From DAISKN01 sp963716925 (GTDB lineage Bacteria; Acidobacteriota; Vicinamibacteria; Marinacidobacterales; SMYC01): a stretch of 64,000 bases of DNA. How positions within the stretch are numbered: position 1 is the first letter of the stretch; each line of letters opens with the position of its first letter. Of this stretch, positions 1-9,207 are shown in pieces. The stretch is from contig CAVQUX010000033.1 of NCBI GenBank assembly GCA_963716925.1, forward strand, positions 815,110 to 879,109, in the 5' to 3' direction. Position numbers and translations under genes: made by a program. A model generated the notes under the pieces. The model searched no databases. It was not told where the DNA came from and saw only the letters and a program-made list of their open reading frames with translations.

Positions 1-148
1 TCTCTTCGTCGATGGAAAACCCGATTCGGATCACCTTGATGGCGACCGTTCGGTCCATCGCCGGATCGCGCGCGCGGTAGACGACGCCCATGTTGCCGCG
101 CCCGATCTCCTCGAGGAGCTCGTAGCGGGAAAGTGTGCGGATGGTCAC
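1..148 (-). CDS. Ser/Thr protein kinase, N-terminal fragment (runs off window)
   Basis: Reading leftwards from a GTG at 148, the product begins with a short lead, then the kinase glycine loop GRGNMGVVYRA and the VAIKV lysine strand, so this is the N-lobe of a PknB-type Ser/Thr kinase. Only 49 codons are in the window. The GTG lies just after AAGGA, a close but usable ribosome site; an ATG 16 bases further upstream is out of frame. It is divergent from a second kinase gene starting at 291. The assignment of the fold is secure; the rest of the protein, including any sensor domain, is not visible. Confidence 0.75.
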   Translation of the reverse strand, partial: MTIRTLSRYELLEEIGRGNMGVVYRARDPAMDRTVAIKVIRIGFSIDEE

Positions 149-290
149 TTCCTTTCTCTTCCATGGTAGCACCCACCCCAATCCCCGGGGCCGCTTGCGT
201 TTTGCGGCGCCAGCCACTAGCCTGAGAATTAATTCCCATACCCTGGGTCATGCGCCGCGACCTGGACTTAAAGCCGAGGAGGACTTCGAT

Positions 291-2006
291 TTGGACCTGG
301 TCGGACATGTTGTGGGCGCATACCGCATCGTTTCGCTGCTGGGAAGGGGCGGAACCGCGGACGTCTACAAAGCATTCCACCCGGCGCTGAACCGCGAAGT
401 CGCGGTGAAGGTGCTGCAGCTGGAAGTAAGCCACGACGCCGATTGGGTGCGTCGCTTCAATCAGGAGGCGAGGCTCCTCGGCCGGCTGGACCATCCCCAC
501 ATTCTTCCCATCTACGACGCCGGCGAGCACGAGGGGCGCCCCTACCTCGTCATGAAGTACATGGTGGATACCACCACGCTCCGCAGCCAGCTTCAGGGCC
601 ATCCCTGGCCCCTGAACCGCGTGGTCAAAGTGATCTCGCAGGTGGCGGATGCCCTGGACGCCGCCCACAAAGCGGGCGTCGTCCACCGGGACATCAAGCC
701 GTCGAACATCCTGGTGACCCCCGACCTCCGGTGCTCGGTGTTCGACTTCGGCATCGCCAAGCCCTTTCGACGCGGCGACACCACTACCGGAGGCGATCTC
801 ATCGTGGGAACGCCGGAATTCATGTCGCCCGAACAGTGTAAGGGCGACCGAATCGACCACCGCTCCGACGTCTACTCGCTCGGGGTGGTGACCTACCAGA
901 TGCTGGCCGGGCACGTTCCGTTCACGGCTGAAACGGCGGTCGGGATCCTGATGAAACACCTGACCGAGCCGCTTCCAATCCCGCCGAAGGGAGTCGCCCT
1001 TCCGCCGGCGGTGAACGGGGTCCTGAGAAAGTCCATGGCTCGCGACGCGCAGGAGCGGTTCTCGACCGCGGGCGAGCTCGCGGAAGCTCTCAGCCGGGCT
1101 GCCGACCAGCGGGCCACCGTGACCCTTCACGCCTCCGGGCTTGGACGCGCCCTCATCCCCACGCTGAAGCTTCCTCCCTGGGTTCGAAGGCTGCGCTCGA
1201 AGCAAGCACGCCTCGCGCTCGCGGCCCTGACTCTTGCGGGGACGCTCGGCCTCCTCTACGCTCTCTGGCCCTCGTCCACCCCGATCGATCCGCCTGACGA
1301 GGCCGCTGTCGACGCGACGCCAGCGGAAGCGATCCCCGGGGGCGAGACCCAGGAACCTGAATCGAGTTCCTCCGCCCCTGCGGATCTCTCGTCGGGAGCG
1401 GCGGCCGCTCGAGAGCCTCTCCCGGCGGCGGACCGGAGCCTGGCCACTCTCGAAATCGATTCCGCGGAACAAGCGTGGGTTTTCCTCGACGGCAAACCCG
1501 TGGGGATCGCGCCAGGCACGTTCCCGTCGCTCTGGCCAGGGGAGCACCTCCTCGTGGTGGATGCGGGCGGGGGAAAACGCGAGGAGAGGAAAATCGTGTT
1601 CACCGCGGGCTCGACTCACCGGGTTCGATTCGACTTCGCGCCAGTCGAAGGCGAGCCGGCGATCCCGACGCCCAGGACGGCATCCGCATCGCCATCGGCG
1701 GAGCGGGCGCCCGAGAAATCCGACGTTCCCGAAATCCGGCGCTGGACCGGCTTTCTCACCGACGAGGATTGCGGCACCACCGGGGGCGCCCAGGGGATTC
1801 TCCATTTCCGCTGCGCGGAGCGCTGCATCCGGGAAGGCAAGGGTCCCATGCTCTACGCTCGCGGCAAGCTCTATCGCATCGACGGATTCGATCGCATCGA
1901 GCTCTTTCGAGATGCACCGCTGCGATTCCGAGGCTGGCTCGAGGGAAATACCCTCCACGTCGTCGCGCCCGGAACCGAGAGCCTCGAGTCGGATGTGAAG
2001 GATTGA
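291..2006 (+). CDS. Membrane-anchored Ser/Thr protein kinase with PEGA-like domain
   Basis: A 571-residue PknB-type kinase. Visible motifs: glycine loop GRGGTADVY (about 18-26), VAVK lysine at 40, HRDIKPSN near 132, DFG near 152, and SPE near 179 in place of APE. After the kinase comes a basic linker and one transmembrane helix (about 306-327). An acidic/Ser-rich stretch follows, then a PEGA-like domain (about 385-450, FLDGKPVGIAPG). The C-terminal module (about 475-571) has three Cys and resembles nothing I can name. The start is taken as TTG 291, eight bases after GAGGAGG; the frame is open further upstream but would overlap the divergent kinase. The predicted role is signalling with an extracytoplasmic ligand or wall sensor. 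Substrates are unknown. Confidence 0.85.
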   Translation: MDLVGHVVGAYRIVSLLGRGGTADVYKAFHPALNREVAVKVLQLEVSHDADWVRRFNQEARLLGRLDHPHILPIYDAGEHEGRPYLVMKYMVDTTTLRSQLQGHPWPLNRVVKVISQVADALDAAHKAGVVHRDIKPSNILVTPDLRCSVFDFGIAKPFRRGDTTTGGDLIVGTPEFMSPEQCKGDRIDHRSDVYSLGVVTYQMLAGHVPFTAETAVGILMKHLTEPLPIPPKGVALPPAVNGVLRKSMARDAQERFSTAGELAEALSRAADQRATVTLHASGLGRALIPTLKLPPWVRRLRSKQARLALAALTLAGTLGLLYALWPSSTPIDPPDEAAVDATPAEAIPGGETQEPESSSSAPADLSSGAAAAREPLPAADRSLATLEIDSAEQAWVFLDGKPVGIAPGTFPSLWPGEHLLVVDAGGGKREERKIVFTAGSTHRVRFDFAPVEGEPAIPTPRTASASPSAERAPEKSDVPEIRRWTGFLTDEDCGTTGGAQGILHFRCAERCIREGKGPMLYARGKLYRIDGFDRIELFRDAPLRFRGWLEGNTLHVVAPGTESLESDVKD

Positions 2007-2041
2007 GAAGAAGCGGCCGCCGACATGGCGGCCGCTTCTTC
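2007..2041 (+). terminator. Rho-independent-like hairpin after kinase gene
   Basis: A perfect 15-bp inverted repeat (GAAGAAGCGGCCGCC and its complement) with a 5-nt loop starts on the base after the kinase stop codon. The T-rich tail is weak (GTCTTTG). Confidence 0.8.
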
Positions 2042-2336
2042 GTCTTTGCTCCGTGAGCGCGGCGAGCCACGGGACGGGAAGCCGCGTTACTCGCCTTCGC
2101 TCACGGAGCCGACTCCGATCCGGTTCGAGCCCACTCCCCCAAAATCACCATTGGTTTCTCGCACCGAACCGTCGTCGATTCTTGGTCCATCCACGACCTT
2201 GTCGATCCGAGAAGATTGCAAGGAGAGTGCCATCATCAGTACTCGAAAACGCGGGACTTTCGCGAGTCTTCGAACGGCCGACTGTCGCGGCGGCGCCTAC
2301 AGTAACCAGGCGGCGCCGGGTTTGTAGCGTTCCCGA

Positions 2337-4139
2337 CTACAGTTCTTCGTCGCCTTCGGTGATCGGGCGCGTTTCGCTCTCGGGGTCGCGGTCCTTGCGG
2401 GAGCGGAGGTTCTTGTGGATGAGGGTTCGATGCATCCCGAAATCCTTTGCCGCCCGGCTGATATTCCCATCGGTGCGCTCGAGGATCGAGTCGACGAATC
2501 GATCCTCGAGCTCCTGAGCGTATACCGCCGCGACCTCCTGAAGCTCGTTCCGTCGCCGCTTGAGCTGGTTGTAGTCCTTGGGGACCTCCGCCATCAGCCG
2601 CCGGAAGGGGTCCTTCGCGATTTTCAGAATCCGTCGCCGCCCACCGCTAACTTCCTCGGGAAGGTCGTCGAGTGCGACCGGGCGGCCGCGATTCTCGACC
2701 ACCACTCGCTGGACCACGTTCTCGAGCTGGCGGATGTTCCCCGGCCAGGCGTAGCTCCCCAACCCTTCGTAGACCTCGGGCTCGATGACGATGGGCGGCT
2801 TGCCGATCTGGAGGGCGAAGACCCGCGCGAAGTGATCCACGAGGGTCGGTATGTCTTCCTTTCGCTCGCGGAGCGCCGGAAGCTCGATGGGATAGACCCA
2901 GAGCCGGTAGTACAGCTCCTCCCGGAACTCCCCGCTCTTCACCAGGTCCCGCAGGTCGCGGTTGGTGGCGGCGACGACCCGCACGTCGACCTCGATGGTC
3001 TTCTTGCCGCCGAGCCTCTCGAAGCTGTGCTCCTGGAGGAAGCGAAGGAACTTGACCTGGAGCTTCTTCGAGAGCTCCCCGACCTCGTCGAGAAAGAGCG
3101 TCCCGCCGTCAGCCATCTCGCAGCGCCCCATGCGGCTCACGGCGCCGGTGAAGGCGCCAGGCTCGGTGCCGAAGAGCTCCGCTTCGAGGAGATCCTCCGG
3201 TAGGGCGGCGCAGTTCACCACCACCAGCGGCTTTCCCGCGCGGTCGCTCGCCTTGTGGATGGCGCGCGCGACGAGCTCTTTGCCGGTGCCGCTTTCCCCC
3301 TCGATGAGCACCGTGGCCTGAGTGGGTCCGACCTGCTCGATTCTCTCCACGACCTCCATCATGCGCGGCGACGACCCCACGAGGCCGTCGAAATAGGTCT
3401 TGCCCTTGATCTCGCGGTAGAGCCGCTTGCGCGCTTCGATCTCTTCGTCGAGCCGGAGCGTGGCGTTGAGGAAGATCGCGATGAGGCGCCCGATCGCGAG
3501 CAGGAGCTCGCGATCCCATTCTCCGAAGGCGCCGCGCGCGTGCTGGTTCTCGAGGTAGATGGCTCCCGCGAGGTACGTCTTGAAGCGGAGCGGGATGGCG
3601 AGGACCGACCGGAGCTTCAGCTGCTGCGCGCTCTCCTCGTTCGCGAGCAGAGCGTCCACCTGGGCATCCTCCACCAGCACCGAGTCGAGCCCCTGGACGA
3701 TTTCGCGGATGATGGTCCGGCTGACGCGGGGATCGTGCTCGATGCTCTCGCTTCGGTCGTTTCTGGCAGCCACCACCTCGGCGTCGGTGCCCGGAGTACG
3801 GAAGAGAAGGAGCGCGCCCGAGCCGGCGCCGACCTCGTGAATGAGCTCGTCGAGCGCCCGCTCCGAGAAACGGCGCACGCTGCGCTCGGTGAAGAAGTGT
3901 GCGGCGGTGCGGATGGCGAGGTCGACGAACGGGGTGTCGAGCACGCTCGCCCACATGGAGACCACTTCCCGCTCGAGCTCGCTGAGAGTGGAATCGAACG
4001 ACCCCAGGATTTCGGGCGAGATCGAGACCCCGGGTCTGGCGGGGAGGGTTTTCACGCGCTGTTGAAGGGCCCGCAGCTCATGGAGCACCTTCTGATAGGA
4101 AGAGGTTCTGATCTCTACCGAGTTCCTGCTTTCGGGCAC
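2337..4139 (-). CDS. Sigma-54-dependent transcriptional activator with GAF domain
   Basis: A 600-residue enhancer-binding protein. Residues about 75-230 form a GAF-like sensor. The AAA+ core has Walker A GESGTGKE (281-288), the sigma-54 contact loop GAFTGA (328-333) and Walker B LFLDE (348-352). Between the AAA+ module and the C-terminal Fis-type helix-turn-helix (about 555-585) is a charged helical linker. There is no receiver domain, so activity is probably controlled by a ligand or partner acting on the GAF domain. GTG start at 4139 with GGAAGG six bases upstream. It stands alone; the target promoters are not evident nearby. The family call is firm; the signal is unknown. Confidence 0.93.
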   Translation of the reverse strand: MPESRNSVEIRTSSYQKVLHELRALQQRVKTLPARPGVSISPEILGSFDSTLSELEREVVSMWASVLDTPFVDLAIRTAAHFFTERSVRRFSERALDELIHEVGAGSGALLLFRTPGTDAEVVAARNDRSESIEHDPRVSRTIIREIVQGLDSVLVEDAQVDALLANEESAQQLKLRSVLAIPLRFKTYLAGAIYLENQHARGAFGEWDRELLLAIGRLIAIFLNATLRLDEEIEARKRLYREIKGKTYFDGLVGSSPRMMEVVERIEQVGPTQATVLIEGESGTGKELVARAIHKASDRAGKPLVVVNCAALPEDLLEAELFGTEPGAFTGAVSRMGRCEMADGGTLFLDEVGELSKKLQVKFLRFLQEHSFERLGGKKTIEVDVRVVAATNRDLRDLVKSGEFREELYYRLWVYPIELPALRERKEDIPTLVDHFARVFALQIGKPPIVIEPEVYEGLGSYAWPGNIRQLENVVQRVVVENRGRPVALDDLPEEVSGGRRRILKIAKDPFRRLMAEVPKDYNQLKRRRNELQEVAAVYAQELEDRFVDSILERTDGNISRAAKDFGMHRTLIHKNLRSRKDRDPESETRPITEGDEEL

Positions 4140-4255
4140 GTCGACCTTCCACGTCCTGGCGCTCCGGAGAACGCCTTCCCCAACCCCACGTCGTCAGTCG
4201 GTTCTCGCCGACGGAGGGGCTACTGTACTCCAGGTGGGCGCAGGGACGCGAGGGT

Positions 4256-5368
4256 CTAGAGCAGGCTCTCGTAGAGCCGCTCGTACTGGGGAATGATTGT
4301 CGAGGCCTCGAATCGCTCCCGCGCCCGCTTCCTCGAGGCCTCCGACATACGCCCGTGCTCTTCGGGACTCGAGAGGAGCTTCACTGCGGCGTCGGCCATC
4401 TCCCGGATCTCGCCCACGGGAAAGAGATAGCCGTTCTCTCCATGGAGGACGACCTCAGGAAGGCCCCCCACGCGGCTTCCGACCACGGGAACCCCGCAGC
4501 TCATCGCCTCGAGGGCGACGAGGCCGAAGCTCTCCTGCTCGCTCGGAAGGAGCAGCAAGTCGGACAGGGCGAGGATGCTCTCGAGGTAGTCCTGCTCTCC
4601 CAGGAAATGGACGTGGTCCGTCAGTTGAAGCTCCTTCACGAGCTCGCGGGCGAAGATCATGTCCGGCCCCTCTCCTACCAGGAGGAGCTTGGCGTCGATG
4701 CCCCTTCGCACGAAGTCGAAGATCCGCACCACGTCCGTCACCCGCTTCACCGGGCGGAAATTCGAAGCATGCACCAGGATCTTCTCGCCTCCGGGCGCCC
4801 AGTGCGTTCTATCCGCTGGCCGACCTCGCGGCCCCTTCGACGTGTCGACGAAGTTGTAGATGACCTCGATGGGCTTGGTGAGCGCGAAGTCCGCGATCGT
4901 CCGATCCTTGAGATAGCGCGAAACGGCGGTGACCGCGTCGGAGACCTCGATCGCGAACTTGGTCACGCGGTAGAACGATTCGTCCGCACCCACGAGGGTG
5001 ATGTCGGTTCCATGGAGCGTCGTTACGATCTTGGGGTTCGCTCCTCCCAGGATCTGCTTCGCGAGAAAGGCGCTGACCGCGTGGGGCACGGCGTAATGGG
5101 CGTGGACGACGTCGATGGTCTCCTCGCTCGCCACCTGCGCGATCTTCGTCGCGAGCCCCAGCGTGTAGGGCGGGTACTTGAAGAGCGGGTAGGTATTGAC
5201 CTCGACCTCGTGGAAGCGCACGTTGGGATGGAACTCCCGGAGGCGGAAGGGAACCGCATAGCTCACGATGTGCACGGTGTGCCCGCGATCGGCGAGCCCG
5301 AGGGCGAGCTCCGAGGCCACGACACCGCTTCCCCCGTGGCTGGGATAGCAGACGATGGCGATTTTCAC
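4256..5368 (-). CDS. bshA: N-acetyl-alpha-D-glucosaminyl L-malate synthase BshA
   Basis: A 370-residue GT4 glycosyltransferase. The N-terminus (IAIVCYPSHGGSGVVASEL) and the HAHYAVPHAVSA segment are characteristic of BshA, which joins UDP-GlcNAc to L-malate in the first step of bacillithiol synthesis. The GT4 donor-site motif EQESFGLVALEAMSCG is present near 290. It starts with GTG one base after the bshB1 stop, so the two are translated as an operon. The cysteine-adding enzyme BshC is not in the window. Length and motifs match the family, so confidence is high. Confidence 0.93.
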   Translation of the reverse strand: MKIAIVCYPSHGGSGVVASELALGLADRGHTVHIVSYAVPFRLREFHPNVRFHEVEVNTYPLFKYPPYTLGLATKIAQVASEETIDVVHAHYAVPHAVSAFLAKQILGGANPKIVTTLHGTDITLVGADESFYRVTKFAIEVSDAVTAVSRYLKDRTIADFALTKPIEVIYNFVDTSKGPRGRPADRTHWAPGGEKILVHASNFRPVKRVTDVVRIFDFVRRGIDAKLLLVGEGPDMIFARELVKELQLTDHVHFLGEQDYLESILALSDLLLLPSEQESFGLVALEAMSCGVPVVGSRVGGLPEVVLHGENGYLFPVGEIREMADAAVKLLSSPEEHGRMSEASRKRARERFEASTIIPQYERLYESLL

Positions 5369-5369
5369 G

Positions 5370-6095
5370 CTAGGTAATCCTGGTGAACGGCGAATCGAAG
5401 AAACGGACCGGGTCGTCGACGCGCATCGCCTCCCGGAGATAGAACCCTTCGCCGAAATCGGTATCGATGAGAGCGCCGTAGTAGCGGTCGAGAGCCTCGA
5501 CCCGGGCGAGAAAGCCCGGCTGGCTGATGAACGTCTGCGGGTCCCCGCTTCCGGGCGCGAAGAGCTGGGAAGCGTGGGCCTTGACCGCGATCATCTTCTT
5601 TTCGTGGAACGGGGTCACATCGACGATGAACGAGGGTGCTGCCTTGTGGGGAACGAGGTAGTACAGGACCCGGTTCGGGCGATGAGGCTCGCCGGAGGCC
5701 TCGAGCTTTCGAAGGCCCGCGAGATAGGCCGCTTCCGCGACCAGTGGCCCGGCGGCGGTGTGGTCCGGGTGGTTGTTCTCGGGGTAGTTGGTAAAGACGA
5801 TGCGGGGCTTGAGCTCACGAATGACCTCGGCGACCTTCCTCTTCGCGGCCGCGCTCGGCTCGAGCCTTCCGTCTCCCAGGTCCAGGCTCCGACGCACGGA
5901 GACTCCCAGAAGCTTCGCCGCCTCCTCGGCCTCGCGCGCCCGCAGCTCCGGCGTTCCCCGAGTGCCCATCTCCCCCGAGGTGAGGTCGACGATTCCCGTT
6001 CGATAACCCTCGCTCTGGAGCCTGAGGAGCGTGCCGCCCATGGCGAGCTCCACGTCGTCCGGATGAGGTCCGAAGGCGAGGACGTCCACGGGCAT
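5370..6095 (-). CDS. bshB1: N-acetylglucosaminyl L-malate deacetylase BshB1
   Basis: A 241-residue LmbE/PIG-L zinc deacetylase. The metal-binding motif HPDD is at 11-14 and a second HPDH lies in NHPDHTAAG near 111. It removes the acetyl group from GlcNAc-malate in bacillithiol synthesis. The tight pairing with bshA, in the order bshB1-bshA, supports B1 rather than a generic LmbE protein. No strong ribosome site is visible ahead of the ATG at 6095. Bacillithiol is a thiol redox buffer known mainly from Firmicutes, Bacteroidetes, Deinococcus and Acidobacteria, which gives a hint about the host of this half of the window. Confidence 0.92.
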   Translation of the reverse strand: MPVDVLAFGPHPDDVELAMGGTLLRLQSEGYRTGIVDLTSGEMGTRGTPELRAREAEEAAKLLGVSVRRSLDLGDGRLEPSAAAKRKVAEVIRELKPRIVFTNYPENNHPDHTAAGPLVAEAAYLAGLRKLEASGEPHRPNRVLYYLVPHKAAPSFIVDVTPFHEKKMIAVKAHASQLFAPGSGDPQTFISQPGFLARVEALDRYYGALIDTDFGEGFYLREAMRVDDPVRFFDSPFTRIT

Positions 6096-6141
6096 CGTGG
6101 GACGATTCTAGCGCAAGGCCGCGGGTCCCTTCCCGGGGCGA

Positions 6142-7326
6142 TTACAGCGCCAGGTCCACCTGGATCGCCCCGCGGGTCGGCTCGTCTTGATTCCGGAAGT
6201 TCAGCTCGAACGCGAGCCGGATTCGAGGATGGAGCCAGAGCTTCAGGCCGGGCGAGAACCCGACGACTGTTCTCGAGGGTCCCACGGTTCCGGGAGCCGG
6301 GCCGTGGACCCAGTCGAAGCGGCCCGAAAGCAGCAGATGATCCCGAAGGTAGAAGTCGAGCTGACCGAAGCCTCCGGTGTACGAAGCGGCCTCGTCGGTT
6401 CCCCCCGGGTTCTGGGCGTCGGCGAAGGAGTTCCCGTTGCGTCCGTAGAGGAGCGTTCCGTAGAGGTGTACGCTCGACAGGTACGCCGACCCGTCGAGTC
6501 CCAGTCGAAAGAGGTCGTCGTCCCACTCGAGGACCGCGGGACCGCCCGCCCCCGGGTCGGGATTGGTGCGGGCGAGCGTGTTGCGCCCCCAATAAAGATA
6601 GAGCCCGGCTCGATTCTCTCCGAAGCGTCGGGTCAAACGACCGAAGACGTTGCCGTCGAACCGGCCCGCGGAGTCCGAGAGCTCGCGCTCCTCCTCGCTG
6701 TTCTGGCCGCGGACCACGGCGATGGACCACCGAGTCGCGTCGTCGAGGAATCCTCCCGCCTCGACTCCGTCCTGGTGGCTTCCGATGTTGTCGGTCTCGA
6801 AGCCCGTCGTGGCGAAGTAGACGTCGTAGGCGAACAGCTGCGGCGTTCGCGCCTGGGTGAAGGGGAGGTCGAGCTCCATGCGTCCCCCGCGGAGGTACAG
6901 CTCGTCGGGGAGAAGCTCCACTCTCAGGAAGGCGTTGTCGGTCCCCGAGCGGTCGAAGCCGTCCTCGTCGACCGAGTACGATTCGTCGATCCAGTACGCG
7001 ACCCGGCTCCCGAGGTTTCCACCGCTCACGAAGCGGAAGCGACCGGTGGTGTCGGCGTCTCCCTCTTCCTCGAACGTCTGCCGGAATGTGCCGCGGAAGC
7101 TCACGGGGATCGAGCTCCACCAGTCGGAAGCTCCCGTCTTGTCGTTCTCGAGCCGATAGCCCCTCTCCTTGAACTGCTCGCCGAGGACGCTCAGCTTCGG
7201 ATAGCCCTCGTGGCAGAAGTGACAGGGAAGCGCGTAGCGGCGGGCGAACTCGGGAATCGCCTCGGCGGAGCGAGTGGCGAGTGCTGCGAGGCCGAGGAGG
7301 ACGACGGGGAAACGGGGAATCGACAT
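6142..7326 (-). CDS. Outer-membrane beta-barrel protein with N-terminal CxxCH haem site
   Basis: A 394-residue secreted protein. Residues 1-23 are a signal peptide ending near AEA. A single c-type haem site CHFCH lies at 35-39, and the rest is alternating aromatic/polar strands ending in a beta-barrel-like terminal strand (QVDLAL). This suggests a porin whose N-terminal plug holds one covalent haem, as in putative electron-transfer porins. The ATG at 7326 is chosen over a GTG three codons upstream because GAGGTG sits six bases before it. It lies 46 bases upstream of bshB1 on the same strand, so co-transcription is possible. The electron partner is unknown, and no sequence family name is recognised with certainty. 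Confidence 0.7.
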   Translation of the reverse strand: MSIPRFPVVLLGLAALATRSAEAIPEFARRYALPCHFCHEGYPKLSVLGEQFKERGYRLENDKTGASDWWSSIPVSFRGTFRQTFEEEGDADTTGRFRFVSGGNLGSRVAYWIDESYSVDEDGFDRSGTDNAFLRVELLPDELYLRGGRMELDLPFTQARTPQLFAYDVYFATTGFETDNIGSHQDGVEAGGFLDDATRWSIAVVRGQNSEEERELSDSAGRFDGNVFGRLTRRFGENRAGLYLYWGRNTLARTNPDPGAGGPAVLEWDDDLFRLGLDGSAYLSSVHLYGTLLYGRNGNSFADAQNPGGTDEAASYTGGFGQLDFYLRDHLLLSGRFDWVHGPAPGTVGPSRTVVGFSPGLKLWLHPRIRLAFELNFRNQDEPTRGAIQVDLAL

Positions 7327-7411
7327 GCAAGACACCTCGAACCGGTCGAGAGCTCACCGGACGGAATGGAAACTCTTTATGTCAACTTATCAACAACTTG
7401 CGGTTTTCTCA

Positions 7412-7429
7412 AGACGTGGCGCGACGTCT
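7412..7429. promoter_or_regulatory. Palindrome in divergent promoter region
   Basis: AGACGT and its complement ACGTCT are separated by GGCGCG inside a locally AT-rich divergent intergenic region (7,327-7,485). TGATAAGAT follows and could be part of a -10 for the CBS gene. It is a candidate operator only. Confidence 0.3.
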
Positions 7430-7485
7430 GATAAGATTCCAGCGGAGTCGATCGAGCTCTCGACATAACGACGAGGGGGGGCGGC

Positions 7486-7920
7486 ATGGATCTCTTGAGA
7501 ATCGCCAGCGTTCCCGCGGCCACCGTCCAGCCGGAGACCCCGGTGCTCGAGGCGGTGCGCCTCATGAGCGACGAGCGGGTGGGGGCGGTCGCCGTCACCC
7601 GCGAGGGCAAGCTCACGGGAATCTTCACCGAGCGCGACCTGATGATCCGCGTCGTGCTCGAGGGCCGGGATCCGCGGGCCACCCGGGTCGGCGACGTCAT
7701 GACGGAGGAGTGCATCTCGGCGAAGAAGGACATGTCGATGGGAGAGGCGCTCCAGATCATGACCGAGCGGCACTTCCGCCACCTCCCGGTGGTCGACGAG
7801 AACGACCACGTGCTCGGGCTGCTCTCGATTCGCAACCTGCTTCACAACCGGGTCGACAAGCTCTCCCAGGAGCTCGATTCGGTCGTCGCTTTCTTCACCT
7901 CCGACGGCGGGGGCGGGTGA
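7486..7920 (+). CDS. CBS-domain pair protein
   Basis: A 144-residue soluble protein made of two CBS motifs (about 8-60 and 73-130) with the usual G-x-F/V-TERD and HLPVVDENDHVLGLLSIRNL signatures. Such stand-alone pairs bind adenine nucleotides and tune partner proteins; the ligand and partner here are unknown. The ATG at 7486 follows GGGGGG. It is the first gene of a rightward run continuing with yjbQ, recO, glyQ, glyS and mutL. Confidence 0.88.
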   Translation: MDLLRIASVPAATVQPETPVLEAVRLMSDERVGAVAVTREGKLTGIFTERDLMIRVVLEGRDPRATRVGDVMTEECISAKKDMSMGEALQIMTERHFRHLPVVDENDHVLGLLSIRNLLHNRVDKLSQELDSVVAFFTSDGGGG

Positions 7921-7921
7921 C

Positions 7922-8344
7922 TTGAAGAGCTTCCGTAAGACGCTGACTTTCGAAATGCCCGAGCGGATGGGATTCGAGAACATAACGACTGCGGTCGAGA
8001 CCGCCGTCCGGGAGAGCCGGATCCGCGAGGGCCTTTGCCTGGTGAACGCCATGCACATCACTGCGTCGGTTTTCATCAACGACGACGAGCCCGGCCTTCA
8101 TGAAGACTACAAGCGCTGGCTCGAATGGCTCGCCCCGTTCGACGCGAGCCCGGAGAAGTACCACCACAACCGCACCGGCGAGGACAACGGAGATGCACAC
8201 CACAAGCGCCAGGTCATGGGGCGAGAGGTGGTGGTCGCTGTCACCGAGGGGAAGCTCGACTTTGGACCCTGGGAGCAGATCTTCTACGGCGAGTTCGACG
8301 GCCGCCGCCCGAAGCGGGTGTTGATCAAGATCATCGGGGACTGA
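7922..8344 (+). CDS. yjbQ: YjbQ/UPF0047 family protein
   Basis: A 140-residue protein matching the UPF0047 family across its length. The signature histidines in KYHHNR and AHHKRQVMG and the FGPWEQIFYGEFDGRR segment are present. Members have weak thiamine-phosphate synthase activity in vitro, but the physiological role is unsettled. The start is TTG at 7922, one base after the CBS-protein stop, so the two are coupled. Full length, no anomaly. Confidence 0.9.
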   Translation: MKSFRKTLTFEMPERMGFENITTAVETAVRESRIREGLCLVNAMHITASVFINDDEPGLHEDYKRWLEWLAPFDASPEKYHHNRTGEDNGDAHHKRQVMGREVVVAVTEGKLDFGPWEQIFYGEFDGRRPKRVLIKIIGD

Positions 8345-8439
8345 ACGCGCGTCGAACGGCGCAGAAAAGGGCGCGAGGCGCGTTTACAGGCCTCGGGGCG
8401 CATTCCTGGCGCGATTCCAGTAAGCTCTCGGGCATCTCC

Positions 8440-9207
8440 ATGCCGGTCCGGTCTGTCGCCGCCATCGTTCTTCGAACCTATCGCGTGGGCGAAGCTGACA
8501 AGATCGTCGTGTTCTTCACCCTCGAGATGGGGAAGGTCCGCGGAATCGCCAAGGGCGCCCGGAGAGCGCGCTCCCGTTTCGGAGGCAGCCTCGAGATCGG
8601 GACCGAGATCGAGCTCACCTTCTTCGAGAAGGAAGGCCGCGATCTATCGAGCGTCGACCGCTGTGATATAGTCCGCTCCAGATTTTCGCAATTAGGGGAC
8701 CCCATTCTGGCGACGACCCTCGGGTACTTCACCGATCTCGCGGACGCCTTCCTTCCCGAGCGGGAGACCAACAAGCGCATCTACCGGCTGCTGCGCGCCG
8801 CGATCGGAGCGCTGTCCTCACCCGACGACGCGGAGGCGGGAGCGCGCTACTTCGAGGCCTGGCTCCTCCGCCTTTCCGGCGTCTACCCGGTGAGGCGGAC
8901 CTGTCCTTCCTGCGGGAGGCCTCTGCTGACGCTGGGTGCGTGGTTCTCGTTCGATGAGCGTCACTACACCTGCCGCAAGTGCCGCGATCAGGTCCCTCGG
9001 GGCTTCCCCATCTCGCCGGAGTCCCTGCAGTTTCTCGAAGACGTATGGCGCCTTCCTCCGGACCAGATCGACTCCCCTCGCCCGAAGGTGCTCTCGGAGC
9101 TCCGCGAGTTTCACTACCGCCTCATGCAGGAGCATCTGGAGAAAGACTTGAAATCGCACCAGGTACTCGAGGAAATGCTCCGCGAGACCAGGGGGAGAGC
9201 CCGATGA
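8440..9207 (+). CDS. recO: DNA repair protein RecO
   Basis: A 255-residue RecO. An N-terminal OB fold (about 1-80) binds single-stranded DNA, and a helical domain carries a four-Cys zinc site (C155, C158, C178, C181). RecO loads RecA with RecR in gap repair. The open frame extends further upstream into yjbQ, but the ATG at 8440 matches the normal RecO N-terminus (MPVRSVAAIVLRTYRVGEAD). The stop overlaps the glyQ start as ATGA. Confidence 0.95.
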   Translation: MPVRSVAAIVLRTYRVGEADKIVVFFTLEMGKVRGIAKGARRARSRFGGSLEIGTEIELTFFEKEGRDLSSVDRCDIVRSRFSQLGDPILATTLGYFTDLADAFLPERETNKRIYRLLRAAIGALSSPDDAEAGARYFEAWLLRLSGVYPVRRTCPSCGRPLLTLGAWFSFDERHYTCRKCRDQVPRGFPISPESLQFLEDVWRLPPDQIDSPRPKVLSELREFHYRLMQEHLEKDLKSHQVLEEMLRETRGRAR

